Positions 27,941 to 37,190 are shown, numbered from the stretch's first letter. The stretch: DNA of 64,000 nucleotides from Stappia sp. ES.058 (GCF_900105595.1 NZ_LT629784.1:434001-498000), one strand, 5' to 3'. The notes: generated by a model not told the origin, from the letters alone. Made by a program: numbers and translations.

Positions 27941-28906
27941 TCAGACGCTGAACTGGTAGGTTGCCGGCAGCCAGCTGTAACCGCCGCCGCGCGTGTCGAT
28001 GTAGCCGATTGCGGGGAAGGGCATGTGATAGCCCGTCACCGGGATCTTGTCGGCGGAGACCATGTCGAACACGCGCTTTCGGGTCGCGGCGGCCTTTTCC
28101 TTGTCCATGTCGAAGCGCACGTGCCAGTCGGGGCGCTGGATCGAGGCGACGAAATGGTTGGCGACGTCGCCCCAGATCAGCAGCCGCTGGCCCGCGCTTT
28201 CGAGGTGAAAGGACATGTGGCCCGGCGTGTGGCCGGCTGTGTCGATGCCGGTGATGCCGGTGACGACGTCGGTGTCGTCGCCGATGAAGGTCATCTTGTC
28301 GGCGAGCGGCGTGACGTTCGACTGGACGAGTTTGGCGACCCGCTCGGTCGGGCCGGTGAGCTTGTCCTCGCCCGACCAGAAGTCGTATTCGCTCTGGCCC
28401 GTCACGTAGCGCGCATTGGGGAAGGTCGGATTGCCTCCGGTCATCAGCCCGCCGATATGGTCGGGGTGCATGTGGGTGATCACCACGATGTCGATCTGCT
28501 CGGGCGAATAGCCGGCGGCTGCCAGCTGCTGCGTCAGCGATCCGGCGTCGCCGCCAAGGCCGGTGTCGAACAGGACGAGTTCGGACCCGGTATTGACCAC
28601 AACGGGCGTGAAGACGAACTCGGTGCGGTTCGGCGGCAGGAAGTTTTCCTCCATCAGCGCGGCAACGGCGTCGGCCTCCTGGTTCTGGCCGAAGATCGGA
28701 TGCGGGCCGTCGGAGGCGCGATGGCCGTCGAGCAGCGTCGTCACCTCGAAGTCGCCGAGCTTGATGCGATTGAAGGATCCGCTCGATGCGCCCGTCAGCG
28801 GGGCTTCGGCACGAACGGAAACGGCTTGCGACAGGATGGCGGGTGCGGCAAGCGTCGTGGCGGCGCCAGCCAGAACGGCGCGGCGGCTAAGCGAAAAATG
28901 GCTCAT
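27941..28906 (-). CDS. Exported MBL-fold metallo-hydrolase
   Basis: 321 residues from ATG 28906 (GGAGG upstream). Twin-arginine-like signal (SLSRRAVLAGAATTLAAPA) suggests periplasmic export of a folded metalloprotein. The metallo-beta-lactamase fold is shown by the zinc motif THMHPDHIGG and the downstream HTPGHMSFHL and GYHMPFPAIG histidines. Resembles the AttM/lactonase-like and arylsulfatase-like groups, but the substrate cannot be assigned. Monocistronic between a convergent DUF2335 gene and moaB. Confidence 0.85.
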   Translation of the reverse strand: MSHFSLSRRAVLAGAATTLAAPAILSQAVSVRAEAPLTGASSGSFNRIKLGDFEVTTLLDGHRASDGPHPIFGQNQEADAVAALMEENFLPPNRTEFVFTPVVVNTGSELVLFDTGLGGDAGSLTQQLAAAGYSPEQIDIVVITHMHPDHIGGLMTGGNPTFPNARYVTGQSEYDFWSGEDKLTGPTERVAKLVQSNVTPLADKMTFIGDDTDVVTGITGIDTAGHTPGHMSFHLESAGQRLLIWGDVANHFVASIQRPDWHVRFDMDKEKAAATRKRVFDMVSADKIPVTGYHMPFPAIGYIDTRGGGYSWLPATYQFSV

Positions 28907-29021
28907 AGGAAAAATCCTCCCTTTTGGAGATGCGACGTGTGTCGAAGCTGCCATCTAGCCGGGAATGGCGAGGGGGGAAGCCGAGTTCACGCAAGCGTGA
29001 ACGCGTGGGCGGTGCCCGGCC

Positions 29022-29579
29022 TCAGGCCTGCTGGAGTTTGCCACGCTTCAGATGTTCGTCGAGCCGGGGCAGGATTTCGACGAAATTGCAGGGCATGTGG
29101 CGGTAGTCGAGCTGCCATTTGAGGATGCCGTCCCAGGCGTCCTTGCAGGCGCCGGGCGATCCCGGCAGCACGAACAGATAGGTGGCGTTGGCGACGCCGC
29201 CGGTCGCCCGCGACTGGATCGTGGAGGTGCCGATCTTGTCGTAGGAGATCCGGTGGAACACCTCCGAAAAGCCGTCCATGCGCTTTTCGAACAGGGGCTC
29301 GATTGCCTCCGGCGTGACGTCGCGGCCGGTGAAGCCGGTGCCGCCGGTGGTGATCACCACGTCGACGTCGCTCGCCGCGATCCAGCGTTTCACCACGTCG
29401 CGGATCGCGTCCACGTCGTCGGTGGCGATGGCGCGGTCGGCCAACGCGTGGCCGGCCTCCGTCAACCGCTTGACCAACGTGTCGCCGGAGCGGTCGTCCT
29501 CGGGTTTGCGCGTATCGGAGACCGTGAGTACGGCAATGCGCAGCGGAACGAACGGGCGGCTGTCATCGATGCGATGCAT
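29022..29579 (-). CDS. moaB: Molybdenum cofactor biosynthesis protein B
   Basis: 185 residues, the usual size. Catalyses or assists molybdopterin adenylylation before molybdenum insertion. The MPT-binding core is visible: VLTVSDTRKPEDDRSGDTL at the N-terminus, VITTGGTGFTGRDVTPEAI in the middle, and LPGSPGACKDAWDGIL near the end. Divergent from the broken ceramidase-family gene. Confidence 0.94.
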   Translation of the reverse strand: MHRIDDSRPFVPLRIAVLTVSDTRKPEDDRSGDTLVKRLTEAGHALADRAIATDDVDAIRDVVKRWIAASDVDVVITTGGTGFTGRDVTPEAIEPLFEKRMDGFSEVFHRISYDKIGTSTIQSRATGGVANATYLFVLPGSPGACKDAWDGILKWQLDYRHMPCNFVEILPRLDEHLKRGKLQQA

Positions 29580-29713
29580 AAGTCTGATTTCCCATTCTCA
29601 AGGACACCTTTGCGGCAGACAATAGGCCGGGACCGGGCTCCTGACCAGTGGCGGCGCCGGGTTCCGGTGTCGCAGGTGCGAGACCGGAAACAAGGTTTCG
29701 CGGGAGATCGAAG

Positions 29714-29833
29714 ATGGACTGGACGGCGTCTGTCGATGCCTATTGCGAGCGGGTCGGAACGGCGTTCTGGGCCGAGCCGGTCAACGCGCTGACCAATGCG
29801 GCGTTTCTCGTCGCGGTAGATCAAAGTGACTAA
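29714..29833 (+). pseudogene. Ceramidase-family gene, N-terminal remnant
   Basis: GGGAGA precedes ATG 29714. The 39-codon reading frame begins DWTASVDAYCERVGTAFWAEPVNALTNAAFLVA in two recognisable blocks, matching the start of bacterial ceramidase-like membrane proteins (E-R-x-FWAEPxNAxTNxAF). Homology ends at about 29818 and the frame stops at 29833 in foreign AT-rich sequence. The matching C-terminal end lies about 1.06 kb further on (30883-31095). Confidence 0.75.
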
Positions 29834-29886
29834 CAAAAGAAATTTGTTTTAGAGGTCTATAGCGCCAGCTTTTTTATGGGATTGAG

Positions 29887-30498
29887 TCAATCTGAAATCT
29901 GACCTGCTGCATCGATAACTGTCAGCAATTGTTTGGCAAGCATTGCTCTAATCATGTTCTCCATTTCGCGAATATCTTCGGCGCCTTGTCGAGCTGCAAT
30001 ATCAGCCAATTCTAGTGCCTTAATATAATGTCCATTGTCTTCTTCGATTTGCTGAGGAATCGTAGGTGATCCTGGAAGCACGTATCCGAGCTTTAAGCTA
30101 AGCAAAGAATACGAAAGCGCACGAGACGTTCGCCCATTCCCGTCTGAAAATGGATGAATCCAATTTAGCCGCCACATCGCATAGGCAGAAAGATAGAATG
30201 CAGTTCGTTCGTGCCAATTACTGTTAATAAATTCGCAGAATTCAGATAAGTGCCCCTCTACTAAATGGGGAGGGGGTGGATCATGCTCACTCTTATGAAT
30301 GCCAACTGGTGTGTTTCTTAATTTTCCAGCATCAGCTTCAATGCCTTCAACAGCTGCTTTTTGCAAATCTAATATCAATGGAACCCGCAAGGCAAACGGC
30401 CTGTCGGGTTCCAAATAATGTCGAACAACTTCAAGAGTTAGGTCGAACTGGCGAAAGCCGTTTTCGACTTCTAACTGAGTCTTGTGATTTACTGCCAC
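29887..30498 (-). CDS. fic: Fic-domain AMP-transferase (toxin-like)
   Basis: 203 residues from GTG 30498. The full Fic active-site motif HPFSDGNGRTSR (115-126) is intact, with catalytic H115 and the anion-hole glycines and arginine, so the enzyme is probably able to transfer AMP or a related nucleotide group to a target protein. Flanking helices (FRQFDLTLEVVRHYLEP; SAYAMWRLNWI) fit the stand-alone Fic family. The upstream small ORF is in the same frame, separated by one TAA and 18 nt. AT-rich relative to neighbours; lies inside a disrupted ceramidase gene. Confidence 0.88.
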   Translation of the reverse strand: MAVNHKTQLEVENGFRQFDLTLEVVRHYLEPDRPFALRVPLILDLQKAAVEGIEADAGKLRNTPVGIHKSEHDPPPPHLVEGHLSEFCEFINSNWHERTAFYLSAYAMWRLNWIHPFSDGNGRTSRALSYSLLSLKLGYVLPGSPTIPQQIEEDNGHYIKALELADIAARQGAEDIREMENMIRAMLAKQLLTVIDAAGQISD

Positions 30499-30516
30499 AA
30501 CTATCTCTGCCCGGAT

Positions 30517-30705
30517 TTATCTCGCAGCAAATTTCGACATTGGGACATCGCGCGAAATCGTTTCGACCATTTCACGCGTCACGTTTTCATTTTCGATCTT
30601 TGTATTTCCATAAACAAAGCTGTTTCGCTGTTCATTTCGTTGGCTGTCGTTCATGTGGACGCCTCGTGCCAACTCGACGAGTTTTGACAGATTGTGATCG
30701 TCCAT
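30517..30705 (-). CDS. Small Fic-associated protein, putative antitoxin
   Basis: 62 residues; GGGGAG eight bases before ATG 30705. The segment SFVYGNTKIENENVTREMV (from residue 29) resembles the inhibitory helix of Fic antitoxins and Fic N-termini, whose rule is (S/T)xxxE(G/N); here tyrosine stands where the inhibitory glutamate is expected. It could be a class I (VbhA/FicA-like) antitoxin translated before the toxin, or the N-terminal part of a longer Fic protein cut off by an in-frame TAA at 30517. Separate-gene reading is favoured because the downstream GTG start matches other Fic proteins. Confidence 0.6.
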   Translation of the reverse strand: MDDHNLSKLVELARGVHMNDSQRNEQRNSFVYGNTKIENENVTREMVETISRDVPMSKFAAR

Positions 30706-30882
30706 GATGATCTCCCCATGAGTCTTTGACTTAGTGTGGCTGATACGTAGCGTCTGCGCAATTGGTTGCCAATGGGCTAAACATGATTGTGAGGCTTTTA
30801 TATGGTTCTCTATGTTTTAGTATAAAGGTCTTTTTGCCGTCATAAAGCGCCGGACAAGACGTCGGTCAAACGTGCCCGATGA

Positions 30883-31095
30883 TACCGGCCCGTGCTTGCC
30901 GCCGGTGTCTTGTTCCTGATTTCCCTTGCTTTCAGAACGGGTGATATGCTCGCCTGCACGTCTTTCCCGTCGGGCACGCATTTCGTATGGCATTGCCTGA
31001 ATGCCGTGGTTCTGTACCTGCTGATTCGCATCCTGATGCGATCTGCCAGGGGCAACACCGCAACGGAACATGACCGCACGCGGACGGCGCGCTAG
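30883..31095 (+). pseudogene. Ceramidase-family gene, C-terminal remnant
   Basis: Open frame after a TGA at 30880. It reads VLAAGVLFLISLAFRTGDM...FPSGTHFVWHCLNAVVLYLLIRILM, the last two membrane helices and the conserved GTHFxWHxLN histidines of bacterial ceramidase-like proteins. With the fragment at 29714 it accounts for roughly half of a ~230-residue protein; the middle ~120 residues are missing, replaced by the Fic islet. No start codon or ribosome site belongs to it. Confidence 0.72.
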
Positions 31096-31186
31096 TCTGT
31101 CCGGCGTGGTCCGTCCCGCAAGCCTTCTCAAGGGGCGGTCCTCGTCCCGCCTTCGTCCGATCCGATCCAGCCGCAAGTGGACCAAC

Positions 31187-33502
31187 ATGACCAAGAAGCC
31201 GACCGCCCACCCGTCTCCCAGCGAACTCGATGAAGCGGCGCTCTTCTATCATCGCTATCCGCATCCCGGGAAACTGGAAATCCAGGCGACGAAGCCGCTC
31301 GGCAACCAGCGCGATCTTGCGCTGGCCTATTCGCCGGGCGTTGCGGCCCCGTGCATGGAGATCGCGCGCGATCCCGCGCTTGCCGCCGACTACACCGCCC
31401 GCAGCAATCTGGTCGGGGTGATTTCCAACGGCACGGCGGTGCTTGGTCTTGGTGCCATCGGGCCGCTGGCCTCCAAGCCGGTGATGGAGGGCAAGGCGGT
31501 GCTCTTCAAGAAATTCGCCGGGATCGACGTCTTCGACATCGAGGTCGACGAACGCGACGTCGACCGGTTCGTCGATGCGGTGGCGGTGCTGGAACCCACC
31601 TTCGGCGGCATCAACCTGGAAGACATCAAGGCGCCGGAGTGTTTCATGATCGAGCGCGACCTGCGCGCGCGCATGAACATTCCCGTCTTTCACGACGACC
31701 AGCACGGCACGGCAATCATCGTCGTTGCGGCCGTGATGAACGCGCTGGAACTGGCCGGCAAGGACATCGGCACCGCAAAGATCGTCGCCTCCGGCGCCGG
31801 CGCGGCGGCCCTTGCCTGCCTAAATCTGCTGTGTGCGCTGGGCGCAAGCCGGGAAAACATCTTCGTCACCGACATCGAGGGCGTCGTCTACAAGGGCCGC
31901 GAGTCGCTTATGGACGAATGGAAGTCGGTGTTCGCGCAGGAGACGGACGCACGCACGCTTGCCGAGGTCATCCCCGGCGCCGATGTCTTTCTCGGGCTGT
32001 CGGCCGCCGGCGTTTTGAAGCCGGAGATGGTCGCCGCCATGGCGGACAAGCCGTTGATCCTGGCGCTGGCCAATCCGCGCCCCGAGATCATGCCGGAAGA
32101 CGCGCTCGCCGTGCGCGACGACGTGATGATGTGCACGGGCCGCTCCGACTATCCCAACCAGGTCAACAACGTCCTGTGTTTCCCCTACATCTTTCGCGGC
32201 GCGCTCGATGCCGGCGCGACGACGATCAACGAGGAAATGAAGCTCGCCGCCGTCAAGGCGATTGCGGCCCTCGCCCGCGAGGAGCCGTCCGAGGTCGCGG
32301 CGCGCGCCTATGGCGGCGTCAGCGAGACCTTCGGGCCGAAGTATCTGATCCCGTCGCCCTTCGACCAGCGGCTGATCCTGCGCATCGCGCCGGCGGTTGC
32401 CCGCGCGGCGATGGAAACCGGCGTGGCCGCGCGTCCGATCACGGATTTCGAGGCTTACAACGACCGGCTGAACCGCTTCGTCTTCCGCTCCGGCCTGATC
32501 ATGAAGCCGATCATCGCGGCGGCGCGCGACAGCCAGACCCGCATCATCTATTCCAACGGCGAGGACGAGCGCGTGTTGCGCGCCGCCCAGGTGCTGCTGG
32601 AGGACAAGCTGGCGCAACCGATCCTGATCGGCCGCCCCTCGGTGATCGAGGCGCGCTGCGAACGGTTCGGCCTGAAAATCCGGCCCGGAATCGATTTCGA
32701 ATATACAAACCCGGAAGACGACCCGCGGTATCGCGATTATGTCGACACGCTGTTTTCGCTGCTCGGCCGGCAGGGCGTGACGCCGGAGGCCGCACGCACG
32801 ATGGTGCGCTCCAACACCACGGTGATCGGCGCGATCGCGCTGCACCGGGGCGAGGCGGATGCGCTGATCTGCGGGCTTGAGGGCCGCTACTCCACGCATC
32901 TGTCGGATGTCGCCGGCATCATCGGAACGGCCCCAGGCGTGCAGGACTTTTCGGCGCTGTCGCTCCTGATCAACTCCGGCGGCGCGACCTTCTTCACCGA
33001 CACCTATGTCACCGTCGACCCGAGCGCGCGCGAGATCGCGGAGACAACTGTGCTGGCGGCGGAGGAAATCCGGCGCTTCGGCATTACCCCGCGTGCCGCG
33101 CTCTTGAGCGCCTCGAACTTCGGTTCCCGCGACATGGCCTCCGCCGACAAGATGCGCGCGGCGCTTCAAATCCTGCGCGACCTCGCGCCGGACCTGGAGG
33201 TCGACGGCGAAATGCACGGCGACAGCGCGCTGTCGCTTGCGATGCGCGAGCGGGTGATGCCGGATTCGCGGCTGACCGAACAGGCGAACCTTCTGGTCTT
33301 CCCCTCGCTCGATGCGGCCAACATCGCGCTCAATCTGGTGAAGGTGATGACCGACAGCCTTCACGTCGGGCCGATCCTGCTCGGCACGGCCAAGCCGGTG
33401 CACATCCTCACGCCCTCGGTAACCTCGCGCGGCGTGGTCAACATGTCGGCCTTCGCGGCGGTGGAGGCCTGCACGCGCGAGCGCGAGCTGCTGGCGGATT
33501 GA
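31187..33502 (+). CDS. maeB: NADP-dependent malic enzyme with phosphotransacetylase-like domain
   Basis: 771 residues from ATG 31187. Converts malate to pyruvate and CO2, linking the TCA cycle to pyruvate and NADPH supply. Malic domain (about 10-160: [31 protein letters not shown]), NAD(P) domain with [11 protein letters not shown] (about 190-420), and a C-terminal PTA-like domain (about 440-770) that is regulatory rather than catalytic in rhizobial enzymes. The open frame upstream to 31070 is not used. Confidence 0.93.
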   Translation: MTKKPTAHPSPSELDEAALFYHRYPHPGKLEIQATKPLGNQRDLALAYSPGVAAPCMEIARDPALAADYTARSNLVGVISNGTAVLGLGAIGPLASKPVMEGKAVLFKKFAGIDVFDIEVDERDVDRFVDAVAVLEPTFGGINLEDIKAPECFMIERDLRARMNIPVFHDDQHGTAIIVVAAVMNALELAGKDIGTAKIVASGAGAAALACLNLLCALGASRENIFVTDIEGVVYKGRESLMDEWKSVFAQETDARTLAEVIPGADVFLGLSAAGVLKPEMVAAMADKPLILALANPRPEIMPEDALAVRDDVMMCTGRSDYPNQVNNVLCFPYIFRGALDAGATTINEEMKLAAVKAIAALAREEPSEVAARAYGGVSETFGPKYLIPSPFDQRLILRIAPAVARAAMETGVAARPITDFEAYNDRLNRFVFRSGLIMKPIIAAARDSQTRIIYSNGEDERVLRAAQVLLEDKLAQPILIGRPSVIEARCERFGLKIRPGIDFEYTNPEDDPRYRDYVDTLFSLLGRQGVTPEAARTMVRSNTTVIGAIALHRGEADALICGLEGRYSTHLSDVAGIIGTAPGVQDFSALSLLINSGGATFFTDTYVTVDPSAREIAETTVLAAEEIRRFGITPRAALLSASNFGSRDMASADKMRAALQILRDLAPDLEVDGEMHGDSALSLAMRERVMPDSRLTEQANLLVFPSLDAANIALNLVKVMTDSLHVGPILLGTAKPVHILTPSVTSRGVVNMSAFAAVEACTRERELLAD

Positions 33503-33599
33503 TTTGCCGGCTTTGCCCAAAGCGCCTTGACTCCTGTCATGGAAGCGTCGTCAGACTCATGCACTGTATGCGTGTGACGGGCGCTTTCAGGAGACAGGC

Positions 33600-34157
33600 A
33601 TGGCACATATCCTCGTGGTCTATGCGACGAGCGAAGGTCAGACGCGAAAGGTCGCCGACCGCGTTGCGTCACGTGTGCGCGCCGCCGGGCACGACGTTAC
33701 GCTGGTGGATGCGCGTGCCGCGGCTGCGACCGAGCTCGGCACCTTCGATGCCGCCGTTCTCGCCGCCTCCCTGCACGTGCGAAAACATCAGCCGGAGATC
33801 GTGGAGTTCGTCCGCAAGCAGCGCGCTCGCCTTGAACGCGTGCCCACCGCCTTCATTTCCGTGAGCCTGTCGGCGTCTTCGTCCGAGCAACACGATCTCG
33901 CCAATGCCCGCGCCGCGGTCGACGAGATGTTCGATGTGGTGGACTGGGACGCAAGCCTTGTGCATCTCGCCGCCGGTGCCGTGCACGACCGCCGGATGAA
34001 TTTCCTCAAGCGCTGGATGATCCACCGCATCCTGCGCGAGAAGGGCGTGGAGATGGATCCCTCCGGCGACATGGAGTTCACCGACTGGCAGGCGCTGGAT
34101 GTCTTCGTCGACACGTTCCTGGAGCGTTGCCGGCAGTCGGCCGGGGCCGTGGCCTGA
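33600..34157 (+). CDS. Flavodoxin-domain protein, HemG-like protoporphyrinogen oxidase
   Basis: 185 residues; AGGAGA precedes ATG 33600. Flavodoxin FMN loop VVYATSEGQTRKVADRVAS at 6-24, then ASLHVRKHQPEIVEFV and FISVSLSAS, typical of the HemG/menaquinone-dependent protoporphyrinogen IX dehydrogenase group. In alphaproteobacteria that use ubiquinone the real partner is uncertain and HemJ may do the haem step, so I leave the symbol blank. Convergent with ETF-QO; shared terminator at 34185. Confidence 0.78.
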   Translation: MAHILVVYATSEGQTRKVADRVASRVRAAGHDVTLVDARAAAATELGTFDAAVLAASLHVRKHQPEIVEFVRKQRARLERVPTAFISVSLSASSSEQHDLANARAAVDEMFDVVDWDASLVHLAAGAVHDRRMNFLKRWMIHRILREKGVEMDPSGDMEFTDWQALDVFVDTFLERCRQSAGAVA

Positions 34158-34184
34158 CCACGCTCCCGGTTGCCTTGACGCGGA

Positions 34185-34216
34185 AAGACCCGCGCAACGG
34201 CTGTCGCGCGGGTCTT
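34185..34216. terminator. Bidirectional terminator
   Basis: Perfect 11-bp arms AAGACCCGCGC (34185-34195) and GCGCGGGTCTT (34206-34216), 10-base loop, between convergent genes. Confidence 0.85.
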
Positions 34217-34254
34217 GTCGGGTCGGATCGAACGGTGTCGTCGTCGGCGTGGCG

Positions 34255-35934
34255 TCACATGTTCGGGTAGTTCGGTCCGCCCGCGCCTTCCGGCACGGTC
34301 CATGTGATGTTGCCGTTCGGATCCTTGATGTCGCAGGTCTTGCAGTGAACGCAGTTCTGCGCGTTGATCTGGAAGCGCGGTGCATCCTCGCCCTCCTCGA
34401 TCCACTCGTAGACGCCGGCCGGGCAATAGCGGGCCGAGGGGCCCGCGTAGACATCGTGTTCGGAAGTCTTCTGAAGCTTTTCGTCCTTGACCTTGAGGTG
34501 GATCGGCTGATCCTCCTCGTGGTTGGTGTTCGACAGGAACACGGAGGAAAGCTTGTCGAAGGACACCTCGCCATCGGGTTTCGGGTAGGCGACCGGCGAA
34601 TGCTTTGCAGCAGGCTCCAGGCTCTCTGCGTCGGTCTTGCCGTGCTTCAGCGTGCCGAAGAAGGATTTTCCGAAAAGCTCGTTGGTCCACATGTCGAGGC
34701 CACCGAGCGCAATGCCGAGCACCGTGCCGAACCGTGACCACAGTGGCTTGACGTTGCGCACCTTCTTCAGATCCGTGCCGATTTCGCTCGTCCGCCAGGC
34801 CGCATCGAAGCCGGTCAGTTCGGTGTTCGCCTCGCCGCGCGCCAGCGCCTGGGTGATTTCCTCGGCCGCGAGCATGCCGGACAGCATGGCGTTGTGCGAC
34901 CCCTTGATGCGCGGCACGTTGACGAAGCCGGCAGAACAGCCGATCAGCAGGCCGCCGGGGAAGGAGAGTTTCGGGACCGACTGGAAGCCGCCCTCGGTGA
35001 TCGCGCGCGCGCCATAGGAAATGCGCTTGCCGCCCTCGAAGGTCTCGCGGATCGCGGGGTGGGTCTTGAAGCGCTGGAATTCGTCGAAAGGCGACAGATA
35101 GGGGTTCTTGTAGTTCAGGTGCAGCACGAAGCCGACCGCGACCTGGTTGTCCTCGAGATGATAAAGAAACGAGCCGCCGCCGGTCCTGCTGTCGAGCGGC
35201 CAGCCGAAGGAATGCTGGACGAGGCCCGGGCGATGCTTTTCGGGGGCGACCTGCCACAGTTCCTTGATGCCGAGGCCGAATTTCGGCACGTCGCTGTCGG
35301 CGTCGAGATCGAATTTCGCGATGAGTTCCTTGGCGAGTGACCCGCGCACGCCTTCGCCGATCAGCACGTATTTGCCGCGCAGTTCCATGCCGCGCGTGAA
35401 GGCGGCGTTCGGTTTGCCGTCGCGCCCCACGCCCATGTCGCCGGTGGCGACGCCGACGACACGCCCCTCGTCATCGTAAAGCACCTCGGCTGCGGCAAAG
35501 CCCGGATAGATCTCCACACCGAGTGCCTCCGCCTTTTCGGCGAGCCAGCGGCAGACGTTGCCGAGCGAGACAATGTAGTTGCCGTGGTTGTTCATCAGCT
35601 TGGGCATGAACAGGTTCGGCAGGCGGATCGAGCCGGCCGGGCCGAGCACCAGGAAATGGTCCGCCGTCACCGGCGTCTTGAACGGGGTGTCGCTTTCCTC
35701 GCGCCAATCGGGCAGAAGCTTGTCGATGCCGACGGGGTCGACGACGGCGCCGGACAGGATGTGCGCGCCGACTTCCGAGCCCTTTTCAAGCACGACCACG
35801 GAGAGGTCCTCGCCCGTGTCGCTGGCGATCTGCTTCAGTCGGATCGCGGCGGACAGGCCGGCCGGGCCCGCTCCGACGATCACGACATCGAAATCCATGC
35901 TCTCGCGTTCCGGAAGGGTTTCCGCTTCGCTCAT
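34255..35934 (-). CDS. etfD: Electron transfer flavoprotein-ubiquinone oxidoreductase
   Basis: 559 residues. Passes electrons from ETF (fed by acyl-CoA and amino-acid dehydrogenases) to ubiquinone at the inner membrane. FAD-binding motif GAGPAGLSAAIRLKQ near residue 22; membrane-associated region in the middle; single [4Fe-4S] cluster near the end with cysteines in CPAGVYEW and CVHCKTCDIKDP. etfAB are not in this window. Confidence 0.95.
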   Translation of the reverse strand: MSEAETLPERESMDFDVVIVGAGPAGLSAAIRLKQIASDTGEDLSVVVLEKGSEVGAHILSGAVVDPVGIDKLLPDWREESDTPFKTPVTADHFLVLGPAGSIRLPNLFMPKLMNNHGNYIVSLGNVCRWLAEKAEALGVEIYPGFAAAEVLYDDEGRVVGVATGDMGVGRDGKPNAAFTRGMELRGKYVLIGEGVRGSLAKELIAKFDLDADSDVPKFGLGIKELWQVAPEKHRPGLVQHSFGWPLDSRTGGGSFLYHLEDNQVAVGFVLHLNYKNPYLSPFDEFQRFKTHPAIRETFEGGKRISYGARAITEGGFQSVPKLSFPGGLLIGCSAGFVNVPRIKGSHNAMLSGMLAAEEITQALARGEANTELTGFDAAWRTSEIGTDLKKVRNVKPLWSRFGTVLGIALGGLDMWTNELFGKSFFGTLKHGKTDAESLEPAAKHSPVAYPKPDGEVSFDKLSSVFLSNTNHEEDQPIHLKVKDEKLQKTSEHDVYAGPSARYCPAGVYEWIEEGEDAPRFQINAQNCVHCKTCDIKDPNGNITWTVPEGAGGPNYPNM

Positions 35935-36109
35935 ACCTGTCTCCCCCGCAAGTCCATAAATCGTGTCATCAAGCCCTGTTTAGTGCAGCGCGAAAGCCGC
36001 TGCAATGCGCATGGACGGCCTGCACCCGCTTTTCCCTTTACGTAAAAGGAATATCGTCCCTGGACGCGGCACCGTTGCGCCTGTCCCCGGGATGCGGCAC
36101 AACGAGGGC

Positions 36110-37063
36110 ATGGAACCCGGCGACAGCAACGACCCGCGACAGTCCGGCGCCGAGCACGCGCGCGCGCTCGAGGCGCTGCTCGATTTCTATGTCGGGGCAG
36201 GCGCGGACGCCTGGATCGAGACCGACCCTGTCGACGCCTTCGCTCTGTCGGCCCGTGCCGCCGCCCGCACGGCCCCTGTGTCGTCGCCAACCGAGCGCCG
36301 TGCGCCGCCACCAAAGCAGCAGCCGGCACGCCTGCCCGGTGACGAACCCGGCGGCCCGGAGCACAGGATCCCCGGATCGGTGCCGCTTCCCAGCGAGCCG
36401 GCAAGACCCGCCGGCCCGCAGGAACCGACCCACCATGCCGTCATGCCGGACGACGAGGTGGTGGCGGCCGCGCGCGAGCTTGCCCGCACCGCGCCGACGC
36501 TGGAAGCGCTGCGCGACGCGGTCGCGGCCTTCAATGGCTGCAATCTCAAGATGTCGGCCAAGTCCCTGGTGTTTGCACAGGGAAATCCCGGGGCCCGGCT
36601 GATGTTCGTCGGTGGTGCGCCTTTGCGTGAGGATGATCGTGCGGGCGCGCCCCTGGCCGGTCCGGCCGGCCGCCTGTTCGAACGCATGCTTGCAGCGATC
36701 GGCATGACCCGTGAGGACGTCTGTGTCACCAATCTGGTGCCCTGGCGGCCTCCCGGCGACCGTATTCCCAGCCCGCAGGAAATCGAGATCTGCAAGCCGT
36801 TCGCGCTGCGCCAGATCGAACTTGTGGCACCGCGTGTCGTTGTGTTCCTGGGCGGCGGACCGGCCAATGCGCTGACCGGCAATCCCGAGGGCATCGTCAA
36901 ATTGCGCGGAAAACGGCTGGAGGTCGCGCTCGGGTCGGGCACTGCGAAGGCAATCGCAACCTTTCACCCCGATTACCTGCTGCGAAACCCGGACCAGAAA
37001 CGCTACGCCTGGCGCGATCTTCTGGCGCTTCGGGCGGCTCTGGAGGCATCTGCTTCCACCTGA
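36110..37063 (+). CDS. Uracil-DNA glycosylase family 4-like protein
   Basis: 317 residues from ATG 36110; the frame extending to 36005 is leader. A long proline-rich N-terminus (to ~120) precedes a UDG superfamily domain: FNGCNLK, FVGGAPLREDDRAGAPLAGPAGRLFERML, VCVTNLVPWRPPGDRIPSPQEIEICKPF and ATFHPDYLLRNPDQKRYAWRDLL. The usual family 4 water-activating motif GEAPG reads GGAPL here, and only three of the four expected iron-sulfur cysteines are evident, as in other alphaproteobacterial relatives. Likely repairs deaminated cytosine, but activity is less certain than for a canonical member. Confidence 0.78.
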   Translation: MEPGDSNDPRQSGAEHARALEALLDFYVGAGADAWIETDPVDAFALSARAAARTAPVSSPTERRAPPPKQQPARLPGDEPGGPEHRIPGSVPLPSEPARPAGPQEPTHHAVMPDDEVVAAARELARTAPTLEALRDAVAAFNGCNLKMSAKSLVFAQGNPGARLMFVGGAPLREDDRAGAPLAGPAGRLFERMLAAIGMTREDVCVTNLVPWRPPGDRIPSPQEIEICKPFALRQIELVAPRVVVFLGGGPANALTGNPEGIVKLRGKRLEVALGSGTAKAIATFHPDYLLRNPDQKRYAWRDLLALRAALEASAST

Positions 37064-37190
37064 GCCCGGGTCCGTACGACGGCTGCCCGGAAGCGATTGC
37101 GCCTTTTTTCAGCTCGGCAAAGGCTTATATCCCGTCCCTGGGTGCGTCTTGCGCGCCTGTGATTTTCAAAACCCAAGAAGGATTTTTCGC

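Larger units (their letters stand above)
29846..30851. mobile_element. Inserted Fic islet with imperfect flanking repeats
   Basis: The AT-rich stretch between the two ceramidase remnants. Left flank 29846-29866 (GTTTTAGAGGTCTATAGCGCC split as GTTTTAG, AGGTCT, TAGCGCC) is echoed at the right flank as GTTTTAG (30814), AGGTC (30826) and AAAGCGCC (30844). No transposase or integrase is present; exact borders are uncertain by tens of bases. Confidence 0.5.

Noticed and set aside
30517..30519. Sequencing error joining the small ORF and fic into one gene
   Set aside because: Not excluded, but fic has its own GTG start in the position where other Fic proteins begin, and the small ORF has a good ribosome site; two genes is the simpler reading.
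31820..33520. 566-codon open frame on the minus strand inside maeB
   Set aside because: It is a high-GC shadow: no ribosome site, arginine/histidine-rich composition and no domain, opposite a clear malic enzyme. Similar long shadows lie under gcvPB, smc, amn, glyS, nadA and nadB.
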